Shown here: one piece after another, positions 9,077 through 17,729 of the stretch
How the letters are laid out: the number at the start of each line of letters is the position of its first letter
Numbering within the stretch: position 1 is the first letter of the stretch
Made by a program: the position numbers and the translations under genes
DNA from: CAMDHY01 sp046156265
Lineage (GTDB): Bacteria; Pseudomonadota; Alphaproteobacteria; Rhizobiales; Segnochrobactraceae
DNA: 64,000 nucleotides
Reading direction: 5' to 3'
Assembly: GCF_046156265.1 (NCBI RefSeq)
Contig: NZ_JAWDIR010000004.1
Span: 1-64,000, forward strand
Notes under the pieces: model-generated
Told to the model about the DNA's origin: nothing
Databases searched by the model: none
The model's input: only the letters and a program-made list of their open reading frames with translations

Positions 9077-9358
9077 TCACGCGCTCAGATGGCCGGGGAT
9101 GCGCAGGTGACGGCGCACCACGTCGACGAATTGCGGATCGCGCTTCGCCGCCCATACGGCCGCGAAATGCCCGATCGCCCAGAGCGCGAGACCGACCAGC
9201 CAGAGACGCAGGCCGAGGCCTAGCGCCGCCGCCAGCGTCCCGTTGAGGATGGCAATCGAACGCGGCGCGCCGCCGAGCAGGATGTGCTCGGTGAGCGCGC
9301 GATGGACCGGGACGGCGTAGCCCGGCACGTCGCCGGCGCTGTCGATCAGGCTCGTCAT
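9077..9358 (-). CDS. trbD: TrbD, VirB3-like conjugal transfer protein
   Basis: 93 residues. Small inner-membrane protein with the conserved N-terminal motif VPGYAVPVHRALTEHILLGG and a hydrophobic stretch (LNGTLAAALGLGLRLWLVGLALWAIGHFAAVW) that would form one or two membrane helices, then FVDVVRRHLRIPG near the end. ATG at 9358 shares one base with the trbC stop (TGATG). An open frame upstream to 9580 is only a shadow of trbC. It works with TrbE in channel assembly. Confidence 0.93.
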   Translation of the reverse strand: MTSLIDSAGDVPGYAVPVHRALTEHILLGGAPRSIAILNGTLAAALGLGLRLWLVGLALWAIGHFAAVWAAKRDPQFVDVVRRHLRIPGHLSA

Positions 9359-9690
9359 CAAACGAGCGCTCCGCCGCCGAAGGAGAAGAAGGACAGGAAG
9401 AAGCTCGACGCGGCGAAGGCGATCGACAGGCCGAAGACGATCTGGATCAGCTTCCGCGCGCCCCCTGACGTATCGCCGAAGGCGAGCGTTAGCCCTGTAA
9501 TGATGATGATCATCACGGCGATGATCTTGGCCACAGGTCCCTCGATGGATTCGAGGATCGACTGCAGCGGCGCTTCCCAAGGCATGGACGAGCCGGAAGC
9601 ATATGCGGCGGGCGCCAGCATCATGCTGACGACGGTGACGGACACGGCCGTCGCGATATGACGACGAATGCGCGGGGCATGGCGGATCAT
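9358..9690 (-). CDS. trbC: TrbC, VirB2-like prepilin
   Basis: 110 residues, the pilin precursor of the conjugative pilus. It has an Arg-rich N-terminus, a long signal sequence (IATAVSVTVVSMMLAPAAYA) and two hydrophobic helices after cleavage (IAVMIIIITGLTLAF and IVFGLSIAFAASSFF). The SMPWEAPLQSILESIEGPVA segment is typical. In RP4 the homologue is processed by the TraF peptidase and cyclised; a traF gene is present at 16.4-17.0 kb. Start at 9690 overlaps the trbB end by four bases. Confidence 0.93.
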   Translation of the reverse strand: MIRHAPRIRRHIATAVSVTVVSMMLAPAAYASGSSMPWEAPLQSILESIEGPVAKIIAVMIIIITGLTLAFGDTSGGARKLIQIVFGLSIAFAASSFFLSFFSFGGGALV

Positions 9691-10667
9691 GCGGGGTCTC
9701 CTGAGACGGGCTGGGTTGCGGGGATGACGCGGTAGTCGCCGTCCGGCTGAAGGCCTTCGACGCGGGCGAGTTCGGCGAGGCGACGGGTCGAGCCGCGGCC
9801 GCTGAGCACCGCGACGAGATCGATGGTCTCGGCGATCAGCGCGCGCGGGACCGTGATGACGGCTTCCTGAATGAGCTGTTCGAGCCGGCGCAGCGCGCCG
9901 ATCGCAGTGCCGGCGTGGATGGTGCCGATGCCGCCCGGATGACCCGTGCCCCATGCCTTCAGTAGATCCAGCGCCTCGGCGCCGCGGACTTCGCCGATTG
10001 GAATGCGATCGGGGCGCAGGCGAAGCGAGGAGCGGACGAGATCGGACAGCGATGCGACGCCGTCCTTGGTGCGCATGGCCACGAGGTTGGGCGCGGCGCA
10101 TTGCAGTTCGCGGGTGTCCTCGATCAGCACGACGCGGTCGGAGGTCTTGGACACCTCGGCGAGCAGCGCGTTGGTGAGCGTCGTCTTGCCGGTCGAGGTG
10201 CCACCGGCGACGAGGATGTTGCGGCGGTCCGCGACGGCGCGACGGAGCAGTTCCGCTTGTTCAGCGGACATGATCTCGGCGGCGACGTAGTCAGCGAGCG
10301 TGAAGACGGCGACGGCAGGTTTGCGGATCGCGAACGCCGGGGCCGCGACGACAGGAGGCAGCAGGCCTTCGAACCGCTCCCCCGTCTCGGGAAGCTCGGC
10401 CGAAACCCGCGGTGAACCGGAATGAACCTCGGCGCCGACATGATGCGCGACGAGGCGGACGATGCGCTCGCCATCGGCGGGCGACAGCCGCTCTCCAGTG
10501 TCGGAGAGCCCCTCGGACAACCGGTCGATCCAGAGCCGCCCATCGGGATTGAGCATCACCTCGACGATCGACGGGTCTTCCAGAAATCCGGCGATGGCGG
10601 GGCCGAGGGCGGTGCGCAACATGCGCGCGCCTCGCAGGATCGCCTCTGATTGCTGGTGAGAAACCAC
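9687..10667 (-). CDS. trbB: TrbB, VirB11-like traffic ATPase
   Basis: 326 residues, hexameric ATPase on the cytoplasmic face of the transfer machine. Walker A is GGTSTGKTT at about 155-163, the Asp-box region is IEDTRELQC, and the His box is GTGHPGG...TIHA at about 240-252. The start is GTG at 10667; an internal ATG 15 codons later (MLRTALGPAIAGFLEDP) is a less likely alternative. It is the first gene of the trb run proper. Between it and the CopG-like gene lie 172 bases in which I see no gene. Confidence 0.95.
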   Translation of the reverse strand: MVSHQQSEAILRGARMLRTALGPAIAGFLEDPSIVEVMLNPDGRLWIDRLSEGLSDTGERLSPADGERIVRLVAHHVGAEVHSGSPRVSAELPETGERFEGLLPPVVAAPAFAIRKPAVAVFTLADYVAAEIMSAEQAELLRRAVADRRNILVAGGTSTGKTTLTNALLAEVSKTSDRVVLIEDTRELQCAAPNLVAMRTKDGVASLSDLVRSSLRLRPDRIPIGEVRGAEALDLLKAWGTGHPGGIGTIHAGTAIGALRRLEQLIQEAVITVPRALIAETIDLVAVLSGRGSTRRLAELARVEGLQPDGDYRVIPATQPVSGDPA

Positions 10668-10839
10668 AGTGTCGTCCCCGTTCTGCGCGGGACCGCAAAC
10701 ACGCGGCCCTGGATCGGGGATCAGTAGAAGAGGCAGAAATCAGGGCATGACAACAAGCAGAATGGGGTCGTAGTGCTCTGGCGTAGAAAGACAGGGACGC
10801 GGCGGAAATGCCGGACTCTTGCGACGCCGCGCGCGATGA

Positions 10840-11280
10840 TTATTCCGCGCCCGGGATGCCCGACACGTCTTCGGAAATCTCCTCGCGCACCTTCGGCCCC
10901 TTGGCGAGTCGCCGACCGAGCGCGGCGACGAAGGCGTCGTACCGCTCGCCCGCCTGTGCGCGTGCGGCCGCCTGGGCAGGCTCCGGCAATGGCGGATTGG
11001 TGGTAAGCCAGTGGCGGACGAACACCGCGAGCATTTCGACGGAAATGCCGAGGTCGCGTTCCATGCGCGTCATGCGCCGATCGAGCTGATCCAGCCGCTT
11101 GGTGGTCGCCGCTTCCTGACGCTCGGCCGCGTCCGGCGAGAGGAAGGATGCAATGGCTGCTTCAGCGATCAGAGATCGCGATTGGTCGCGGCGCGCGGCA
11201 TAAGCAGCCAGCGCCTTCATGATGTCTGGATCGAGATAGACCGAGAGGCGCTGCTTCTTCGGAATCTTCATGATCGCCAC
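10840..11280 (-). CDS. CopG/RHH-like regulator next to traG
   Basis: 146 residues. The N-terminus KKQRLSVYLDPDIMKALAAYAARRDQS and the following SLIAEAAIASFL have the spacing of a ribbon-helix-helix fold. A helical segment (QLDRRMTRMERDLGISVEMLAVFVRHWL) follows. Homologues annotated as CopG-family regulators occupy the same place between traG and trbB in related elements. It starts two bases after the traG stop, so it is translated from the same message. It likely binds DNA near oriT or the trb promoter, but no target is shown by the sequence. The start could also be Met4. Confidence 0.8.
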   Translation of the reverse strand: MAIMKIPKKQRLSVYLDPDIMKALAAYAARRDQSRSLIAEAAIASFLSPDAAERQEAATTKRLDQLDRRMTRMERDLGISVEMLAVFVRHWLTTNPPLPEPAQAAARAQAGERYDAFVAALGRRLAKGPKVREEISEDVSGIPGAE

Positions 11281-11282
11281 GC

Positions 11283-13268
11283 TCAGAGGTCCATCCCGTC
11301 GTTGGGATCGAGCGAGACTTGCCGCGCGACGCCCTGCATGACCTCGTTCAGCCGGCCCGCGCGGGCGGCGTCGTCATCGGCATCATCGGCGCCATCGACA
11401 TCGAACTCGTTGCCGATCGGCGCCTTCTTCTCGACTGTCCTCGCCGTCGTCAGCTCGGGTTGCTGACGACGCTCCGAGCCGGTCGAGTCGTCGTCACCCG
11501 TGCCGTCCTGCGCGGCGGCTGGATCGAGCAACGGCCCCGACGGCAACGGCATGGCGCTCCAATCGTCCGGCTTTCCCGCGGCTGGCTTCGCAAGCGCCGG
11601 CGGCGGCAGGACGCGTTCCTGAAAGCGGCGGTCCTCGAAGTAGCGCGCCTTCTTCGCACGGATCGGCGGCGTGCCGGCGACCATGACGATCTCGTCGGCG
11701 GGCGGGAGCTGCATCACCTCGCCCGGCGTCAGCAGCGGGCGCGCGGTCTCCGAGCGCGACACCATCAAATGGCCGAGCCACGGGCTGAGCCGGTGTCCGG
11801 CGTAGTTGCGCATCGCGCGCATCTCGGTCGCCGTCCCGAGCGCGTCGGAAACCCGTTTGGCGGTGCGCTCGTCGTTGGTAGCGAAGCTGATCCTCACATG
11901 GCAGTTATCGAGAATGGAGTTGTTGGGGCCATAAGCCTTTTCGATCTGATTGAGCGACTGTGCGATGAGGAAGCTCTTCAGTCCGTAGCCCGCCATGAAG
12001 GCGAGCGCGGACTCGAAGAAGTCGAGCCGCCCCAGCGCGGGAAACTCGTCGAGCATGAGCAGCAGCCGATGCCGCCGCCCTTTGGCGTTGAGATCTTCTG
12101 TCAATCGGCGTCCGACCTGATTGAGGATCAGGCGGATCAGCGGCTTGGTGCGCGCTATGTCGGATGGCGGCACTACGAGATAGAGCGTCGACGGCCGCGC
12201 TCCGCCGACGATGTCGGTGATGCGCCAATCGCAGCGGCGCGTCACCTCGGCCACCACTGGATCGCGATAGAGGCCGAGGAATGACATGGCGGTCGAAAGG
12301 ACGCCCGAGCGCTCGTTGTCGGATTTGTTGAGCAACTCACGCGCAGCGCTGGCGATCACCGGATGGGGTCCGGCATCGCCGAGATGCGCGGTCTTCATCA
12401 TGGCCGCGAGCGTCGACTCGATCGGCCGTTTGGGATCGGACAAGAAAGCGGCGACGCCCGCCAGCGTCTTGTCCGCCTCGGCATAGAGGACGTGGAGGAT
12501 CGCGCCGACCAGCAGCGCGTGGCTGGTCTTTTCCCAATGATTGCGTTTTTCCAGGCTGCCTTCCGGGTCGACCAGGATGTCGGCGATGTTCTGGACGTCG
12601 CGGACTTCCCATTCGCCGCGACGGACTTCCAGAAGCGGATTGTAGGCGGCGGACTTCGCGTTGGTCGGGTCGAACAGCAGCACACGGCCATGCCGGGCGC
12701 GAAACCCGGCGGTGAGTTGCCAGTTCTCGCCTTTGATGTCGTGGACGATCGCGGAGCCGGGCCAGGTCAGCAGCGACGGCACCACCAGGCCGACACCCTT
12801 GCCAGAGCGGGTCGGGGCGAAGCAAAGCACATGCTCAGGCCCGTCATGACGAAGATAGGCGCCGTCGAACTTGCCGAGCACCACACCATCGGGTCCAAGC
12901 AGGCCGCCCGCCCGGACTTCATCGGCGCGTGCCCAGCGCGCCGAGCCATAGGTCTCGACATTCTTGGCTTCGCGCGCACGCCAGACCGACATGCCGATGG
13001 CGACCGCGACGGCGATGAAGCCACCCGATGCCGCGATATAGGCGCCCTCGACAAAAACGTGCGGTGCATAGGCATCGTAGAAGTACCACCACCAGAAGAA
13101 GGCCGGCGGATAGTAGATTGGGAAGCCGAACACTTCGAACCATGGCCGGCCGAGCTGCGGCTGGAAGCCGAGCTGCCATGCCGTCCACTGCGTCGCGGCC
13201 CAGGTGGTGGCGAGCACAATCAGGGAGACGACAAGGATTTGGCCCCAGAGGATTTTGGTGGCCGACAT
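11283..13268 (-). CDS. traG: TraG, VirD4-like type IV coupling protein
   Basis: 661 residues. The inner-membrane ATPase that connects the relaxase-DNA complex to the secretion channel. Two N-terminal membrane helices (about 8-28 and 73-95) precede the soluble NTPase domain. Walker A is APTRSGKG at about 151-158 and Walker B is LLLMLDEFPALG at about 402-413. I start it at ATG 13268 (MSATKILWGQILVVSLIVLA); the open frame extends to 13436 but that part overlaps the relaxase and is not family-like. It sits directly downstream of the relaxase gene, the usual order. Confidence 0.95.
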   Translation of the reverse strand: MSATKILWGQILVVSLIVLATTWAATQWTAWQLGFQPQLGRPWFEVFGFPIYYPPAFFWWWYFYDAYAPHVFVEGAYIAASGGFIAVAVAIGMSVWRAREAKNVETYGSARWARADEVRAGGLLGPDGVVLGKFDGAYLRHDGPEHVLCFAPTRSGKGVGLVVPSLLTWPGSAIVHDIKGENWQLTAGFRARHGRVLLFDPTNAKSAAYNPLLEVRRGEWEVRDVQNIADILVDPEGSLEKRNHWEKTSHALLVGAILHVLYAEADKTLAGVAAFLSDPKRPIESTLAAMMKTAHLGDAGPHPVIASAARELLNKSDNERSGVLSTAMSFLGLYRDPVVAEVTRRCDWRITDIVGGARPSTLYLVVPPSDIARTKPLIRLILNQVGRRLTEDLNAKGRRHRLLLMLDEFPALGRLDFFESALAFMAGYGLKSFLIAQSLNQIEKAYGPNNSILDNCHVRISFATNDERTAKRVSDALGTATEMRAMRNYAGHRLSPWLGHLMVSRSETARPLLTPGEVMQLPPADEIVMVAGTPPIRAKKARYFEDRRFQERVLPPPALAKPAAGKPDDWSAMPLPSGPLLDPAAAQDGTGDDDSTGSERRQQPELTTARTVEKKAPIGNEFDVDGADDADDDAARAGRLNEVMQGVARQVSLDPNDGMDL

Positions 13269-13299
13269 AGCGGAGTCCTTTCTTGATGAGGCGCGCTGT

Positions 13300-15039
13300 T
13301 CACAGGCCCAGCCCCCGTTTGCGGCCGAAGCTCCAATCGATGCCGCCGTCGTTTCGGGCGAGGCCGGAGACATGACGGCCGAGCTGCTTTTCGAGTGAGG
13401 GCGACCAGGGCACGAGCTGGAAGCCAAGGCCGTCATCGATCATCGCGAAGCGGCCGGAGGCGAGCGCGATGCGCCGCTGGTAGGCGCCAGCGACGTATTC
13501 CCCCGCCGCGGCCTTATTGAACGGGCGGCCGCTCTCTACAGCGAGCTTGGCGCCCACGGCGTCCAGCTCGCGCCGGCGCAGCGTCTCGATCAGGTTGCGG
13601 CTGAAGCTGACGCCGCGGTTCTGACGTTCAGCCAGACCTTGCCCGATCAGGTGTTCGGCGCGCCGGTCCAGGGCTTCGCGCACTTCCGCGCCGAAGCCCC
13701 CGCCGCCGAGCGCAACCGGCTCGCGGGCGATCGCCTGTCGATCAAGCCAAGTCGCACCTTTCGCCGTGATCTGCTGCTCGATGGCGAGGTCTGACCGGAC
13801 TGCCATCGCGACCCGACGCTGCCCCTTCGCGTCGTCGAACCTACGCAGTTCGACGATGGAGCCGGGCGCGCTGTCGCCGGCGGCGTCGAGGTCGGGCAGC
13901 TTAATGTGATGGGTGCGGCCGTCCGTGCCGTCGACCACGGCATAGGCCGTACCTTTCAGCTCATCGTCGAGACCGCGGGCGACCAGCCGGCCGACGACGG
14001 GATCGTCCAGGCTTTCCCCGGCGAGCACATAGTTGGACGCACCGCGCTCGATGCCGTGTTCGGTCAGGCCGCGATGGATGCGCTTAATGATGTCGCCGCG
14101 TTCACCGAGCTGGCGCAGCGTCGTCTCGGCGTTCTCCGAAATCGCCCACTGGCCGGGACCGATCTGATCGGCAAGGCCGAGGGACTCAAGCTTTCGCAGG
14201 CGTCCAACTTTGAGCGCATGAAATTCGTCGGGCTGGCGGTCGGGCCGCGGCGCGAGGTCGACGACGCCGGTGCGGTAGCTGTCGCGGGCGAGCTGCCGAT
14301 CAAGATTGGTCCAGCGCTCCGTGTCGATTTGGCGCTCGAGCGTGCGGCGGATTTCATGATCGGTGCGCGGTCCGAGTTCTTGGGTGATCAGATCCCGCGC
14401 CCGATCCCGCATCCCCTCCTTGATGTAGTCGCGGGAGACGACGAGGTTCTCGCCATCCTCGCGCACGCCGCGGACGATCAGGTGGACGTGGGGATGCTCG
14501 GTGTTCCAATGGTCGACGGCGACCCAATCGAGCTTGGTGCCGAGGTCTTTCTCCATCTGCCCGATGAGATCGCGCGCGAAGGTCTTGAGGTCCGCCATTT
14601 CGACGGCGTCGTCAGGCGATACGATGAACCGGAAATGATGCCGGTCATTCTCGCACCGCTCCGCGAAGGCCCTCGGGTCAGCGTCATCGGCGCCGGGGCC
14701 GAACAAAAGGGCCTTCTCTCCGTCTCGGGTGACGCCCTCGCGGCGCAGATAGTTCAGGTGGGTTGCGAGCGGCGCGTTGCGTCCGCCGTAGCGGACCACA
14801 CGCGCCTTGACGACGGCGCCGCGGGAACGGGAGGTGATGAGCCGGTTGGCCTGCACTGACGCGCGCTGACCCCGGCCGAACCGGGAGCGGTGGCCGGGTC
14901 CGATCGCCCCTTTCCGGGAGACCGATCCGCCCGCGCGTTGGGCGGCGGCGAGCGCCTGCGCGATGAACGGGCGGGCTCGCTGCGCGCCGGTAGAGCGGAT
15001 GCGCCCTGGCCGGATGCGGAAATCGTTCTCGTCGGTCAT
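13300..15039 (-). CDS. VirD2-like relaxase (DUF3363 type)
   Basis: About 579 residues from MTDENDFRIRPGRIRS. Nicks one strand at oriT and pilots it into the recipient. The relaxase domain occupies the first half. Its three-histidine metal motif is EHPHVHLIV with His182, His184 and His186, and an earlier conserved segment is ENDRHHFRFIVSPDD. A likely catalytic Tyr is in RYGGRNAPLATHLNYLRREG. The second half is the DUF3363 region common to this group. I chose ATG at 15039; an ATG six codons upstream is possible. It lies just ahead of traG and behind a 244-base gap that may hold oriT. Confidence 0.93.
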   Translation of the reverse strand: MTDENDFRIRPGRIRSTGAQRARPFIAQALAAAQRAGGSVSRKGAIGPGHRSRFGRGQRASVQANRLITSRSRGAVVKARVVRYGGRNAPLATHLNYLRREGVTRDGEKALLFGPGADDADPRAFAERCENDRHHFRFIVSPDDAVEMADLKTFARDLIGQMEKDLGTKLDWVAVDHWNTEHPHVHLIVRGVREDGENLVVSRDYIKEGMRDRARDLITQELGPRTDHEIRRTLERQIDTERWTNLDRQLARDSYRTGVVDLAPRPDRQPDEFHALKVGRLRKLESLGLADQIGPGQWAISENAETTLRQLGERGDIIKRIHRGLTEHGIERGASNYVLAGESLDDPVVGRLVARGLDDELKGTAYAVVDGTDGRTHHIKLPDLDAAGDSAPGSIVELRRFDDAKGQRRVAMAVRSDLAIEQQITAKGATWLDRQAIAREPVALGGGGFGAEVREALDRRAEHLIGQGLAERQNRGVSFSRNLIETLRRRELDAVGAKLAVESGRPFNKAAAGEYVAGAYQRRIALASGRFAMIDDGLGFQLVPWSPSLEKQLGRHVSGLARNDGGIDWSFGRKRGLGL

Positions 15040-15283
15040 GGTCGCGCGCCCGCACATCGCGCGATGGCGCTGATTTGCTTATGAAATCGCCGAAGCCGCA
15101 GGCTGCGCCGAGCAAGCGCACCTCGCGAAATCGCTGCGTAAGTCCTTGAAAAAGCACACCCGAACCAAGGCGCACATCGCGCCCCTTTATCCTGCCATCG
15201 TGCGGTTGTGTTGCCCTGCTTCCCCCTCCACGCACTCCATGATGCGCTGGAACCCGCCAGACCACGATCCGGGTGAAGCGCCG
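15040..15283. other. Non-coding gap upstream of the relaxase gene, candidate oriT region
   Basis: 244 bases without a supported gene, between the relaxase start and the lytic transglycosylase stop. A 12-base direct repeat, CGCACATCGCGC, occurs at 15051-15062 and again at 15171-15182, exactly 120 bases apart, and GAAATCGC occurs at 15083-15090 and 15127-15134. Transfer origins often lie upstream of relaxase genes and carry such repeats, but I cannot identify a nick site, so this is only a candidate. Confidence 0.3.
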
Positions 15284-16045
15284 TCATCGCGCGCCTCCGC
15301 GATCCGAGCGCGCGACGAACAGGCCCGAGGATTGCGGCGCGACTGCGGGAGTCTCGCGCGCCGGAGTTGCTGCCGAGGCGTCGTCCGGAGGGCTTTCCGT
15401 CTGCGCTGGATCGACAGCGGTCATGCCGCCAGCAGGCGTGATGAACAACGGCGCGCGAGTCCAGGAGCGCGGATCGGCTGCGGCGACGGTGATTGCACCG
15501 GGGAGGTCACCGCCGCCGAAGGAAGGGAGCAACGCAGCCACATAGGCGCGGGTCTCGGCCGGCAACGGGCGGCCCGCGAGATGCTCTTCGTAGCGCCCTG
15601 GTCCCGCATTGTAGGCCGCAAGAAAACCCGGCGAGCCGTAGCGATCATACATCTCGCGCAAGTACGCGGCGCCGGCCAGGACGTTGTCGCGCGGATCGTA
15701 CGGATCACGCCCAAGCCTATGGCGGACGCGCAGCTCCGCCCAGGTATCCGGCATGATCTGCATCAGGCCCATCGCGCCGGCAGAGGAGATCGCACGCACA
15801 TCGCCAGCGCTTTCCGCGTGCATGACGGCGCGAATCCACGCAGCCGGGATGCCGAAACGCTGTGCGGCCTCCTCAATGTAGGCCGCGAACGGATGGGCCG
15901 GCACCGTGCGCGTGGCCGGTACATTCTGCGCGTTCGCTGTGGCGCTGAGCGGCACGGCGAGGAGCAGGCCGGAAAGGAGAAGGAAGGCTGTCAGTCGGAC
16001 GGCGTTTGGCCGCCCGACGACAGTTTGGTGGCGCGGGCCAGACAT
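15284..16045 (-). CDS. Lytic transglycosylase of the conjugation module
   Basis: 253 residues, exported. It has an N-terminal hydrophobic signal segment (LTAFLLLSGLLLAVPLSATANA, about 18-39) and an SLT domain starting near FAAYIEEAAQRFGIPAAWI. The catalytic Glu lies in MHAESAGD (Glu78), followed by GAMGLMQIMPDTW (about 91-103) and AAYNAGPGRYEEH. It would open peptidoglycan locally for assembly of the mating channel, the role of VirB1-like enzymes. The last 70 residues are a Pro/Ala-rich tail. It is followed upstream by DUF736 with a three-base gap. Confidence 0.92.
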   Translation of the reverse strand: MSGPRHQTVVGRPNAVRLTAFLLLSGLLLAVPLSATANAQNVPATRTVPAHPFAAYIEEAAQRFGIPAAWIRAVMHAESAGDVRAISSAGAMGLMQIMPDTWAELRVRHRLGRDPYDPRDNVLAGAAYLREMYDRYGSPGFLAAYNAGPGRYEEHLAGRPLPAETRAYVAALLPSFGGGDLPGAITVAAADPRSWTRAPLFITPAGGMTAVDPAQTESPPDDASAATPARETPAVAPQSSGLFVARSDRGGAR

Positions 16046-16048
16046 CGT

Positions 16049-16384
16049 TCAGTCCCGCTCGCCGCGCTTGGGCGGACGATTCCAGTGCAGGTTCCAGGCG
16101 GATTTGTCCTCGGTCGATTGGAACAGGTTCGCGCGGATCGGCTGGGCCAACGTGGGATCATCGATCTGCACGGAGACATAATCGCCTGCCTTTTCACCGG
16201 TCCGCTTCCATCCGGCGCCGATCTCGGGTCCATCGTCGTTGCCGTGGTGAACACGATAGTCTGGCGCATTCTCGGCATCGGTGTGCTCAGCGGGGATGAG
16301 CACGATTTCAGCGGCCAGCGAGAGCGTGCGGATGTGTCCGGCGTAGCCATTCTTTGTGCGCTTGAATTCGCCGATCTGCGGCAT
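16049..16384 (-). CDS. DUF736 family protein (first copy)
   Basis: 111 residues. The start MPQIGEFKRTKNGYAGHIRT, the AENAPDYRVHHG core and the IGAGWKRTGEKAGDYVSVQIDD segment define the DUF736 family, small proteins found in conjugative elements and plasmids of alphaproteobacteria. Function is not established. It sits between traF and the lytic transglycosylase. A paralogue lies at 20.5-20.9 kb; the two share the IGxFK, AENAP, ExGAxW and NLF positions but differ through much of the rest. Confidence 0.9.
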   Translation of the reverse strand: MPQIGEFKRTKNGYAGHIRTLSLAAEIVLIPAEHTDAENAPDYRVHHGNDDGPEIGAGWKRTGEKAGDYVSVQIDDPTLAQPIRANLFQSTEDKSAWNLHWNRPPKRGERD

Positions 16385-16429
16385 GAGAAGACTCCTTTGC
16401 TATGCGGTGAGGTCGGGTAAGCGCGTCGT

Positions 16430-16975
16430 TCACCGCGTCGCGGCGCGCCATTCGAAGCGGCCGCTACCGTCTTCATCGGTCCACACGGGTGTTGCGCGGC
16501 CGATGATCGAGCGGGTGGAAATCGGACCGAAGTAGCGACCGTCGAGGCTGTCCTCGACGGACCAGTTCATGAGGAATATCTCGCCGTCGGCGATGCGCCG
16601 GCAGCCCTGCCAGACGGGCAGATCGCGGCCGAGACGGTCGCGCGTCAGCGCTGCGCCTATGGCGATGCCGTCGACGGTGACGAGTGCGCCGGTGCGACAG
16701 ACCTGCTGCCCGGGAAGGGCGGCGACGCGTTTCATGAGCGGGACGCCGCGCGGTGCGTAGCCACGCTCAGCGAGTAACGATGCGAGCGGCTCCGGGGCTT
16801 CGACGGCGACGAGGTCCGTCACTTCAAGGCGTGGCGACCGCTCGAGCGAATAGAGTCCGATAGGCGTGCTGGCGGACGCGTTCCAGATCAGCCGAGGCGT
16901 GATGTGGATGAACGACAGGCCGCCGATCAGCATCACGGTGAAGTACGTCGTCATGACGTAGCCGAAGCGGGTCAT
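16430..16975 (-). CDS. traF: TraF, S26-family conjugal transfer peptidase
   Basis: 181 residues from MTRFGYVMTTYFTVMLIGGL. An inner-membrane serine peptidase, expected to mature the TrbC pilin. One N-terminal membrane helix is followed by the S26 signature NASASTPIGLYSL with candidate nucleophile Ser36, and by LMKRVAALPGQQVC with candidate general base Lys82. The C-terminal GRYFGPISTRSIIGRATPVW is typical for TraF. Start 16975 overlaps the DUF2840 stop by four bases; the frame upstream to 17287 is a shadow of that gene. Confidence 0.92.
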   Translation of the reverse strand: MTRFGYVMTTYFTVMLIGGLSFIHITPRLIWNASASTPIGLYSLERSPRLEVTDLVAVEAPEPLASLLAERGYAPRGVPLMKRVAALPGQQVCRTGALVTVDGIAIGAALTRDRLGRDLPVWQGCRRIADGEIFLMNWSVEDSLDGRYFGPISTRSIIGRATPVWTDEDGSGRFEWRAATR

Positions 16976-17478
16976 GGCGCGACCTTCCGGCGCAGAAGGA
17001 TGGCCCGGTGCTGCTCGATCGTGTACCTGCGCGGCTCTTGGCCGGCAGCAAGACGATTGTGAACGTGCCGCCAATGATGCGGCGTGACCTCGGCGGGATT
17101 GATGCCGATCGCCTCGATGGCGTCGATGATTTGAAGGACCCGGTCGACCTTTGGCCAGCTCTCCACCTTCAGCAGAATGTCGCCGCCGGGGCGCACGAAG
17201 GGGAGCGTCTGATAGGGTTCGCCCGGCGAGATCGCGCGCACGATGTCGATGCGTGAGATGATCGTCCCGAAGTCGTTGGCCGCCCAACGGACGAAGGCGA
17301 AAACGCTATGCGGTGGGAAGCTGACGACGCGCCGACGGCGGTCGAGAATCTGTTCGTGGACGTCCTGGCCGAACCTGATCCAGTATTCGACCTTCTTCTC
17401 AAGCCAGGTCAGCTCGACGTGGGTCAGACCAACCACAGTCGGTGTCGCCGCGCGACGCAGGTCAGGGGCGCCGTTCAT
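16972..17478 (-). CDS. DUF2840 family protein
   Basis: 168 residues. Conserved features are THVELTWLEKKVEYWIRFGQ near the start, FAFVRWAANDFGTIISRIDI in the middle and the TPHHWRHVHNRLAAG segment near the end. DUF2840 proteins occur almost only between the parA/RHH pair and traF in this type of element. No membrane segment or enzyme motif is visible. It overlaps both neighbours by four bases. Function unknown, probably an accessory transfer or partition factor. Confidence 0.9.
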   Translation of the reverse strand: MNGAPDLRRAATPTVVGLTHVELTWLEKKVEYWIRFGQDVHEQILDRRRRVVSFPPHSVFAFVRWAANDFGTIISRIDIVRAISPGEPYQTLPFVRPGGDILLKVESWPKVDRVLQIIDAIEAIGINPAEVTPHHWRHVHNRLAAGQEPRRYTIEQHRAILLRRKVAP

Positions 17479-17729
17479 AGCGTACCTCCTTCGGCTGGAG
17501 GAAATTCGCGGGTGAGGAGTTCGCGCAGCATGTCGGCGACGGTGACGCCGCGCTGAAACGCGGCGATCTTGATCTGGCCGCGCATGTCGGGCGTGACGTC
17601 GATGGTGAGGCGCGCCGTGAACGCAGCGCCGCCGCCACTCCGCACGGGGCGCGGATCTGAGGCTTTGATCCAGCTCTCGGAATTGGCGGAACGTGCAGTG
17701 AAGGCATGTTTGTGGGATCGCTCTGTCAT
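17475..17729 (-). CDS. Small RHH-type partner of ParA
   Basis: About 84 residues from MTERSHKHAFTARSANSESW. The C-terminal half (FTARLTIDVTPDMRGQIKIAAFQRGVTVADMLRELL) fits a ribbon-helix-helix DNA-binding fold. Immediate neighbour of parA with a four-base overlap, the position of a ParB/ParG-like centromere-binding partner. I chose ATG at 17729; an upstream ATG at 17756 would overlap parA by 31 bases. The DNA target is not evident. Confidence 0.8.
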   Translation of the reverse strand: MTERSHKHAFTARSANSESWIKASDPRPVRSGGGAAFTARLTIDVTPDMRGQIKIAAFQRGVTVADMLRELLTREFPPAEGGTL

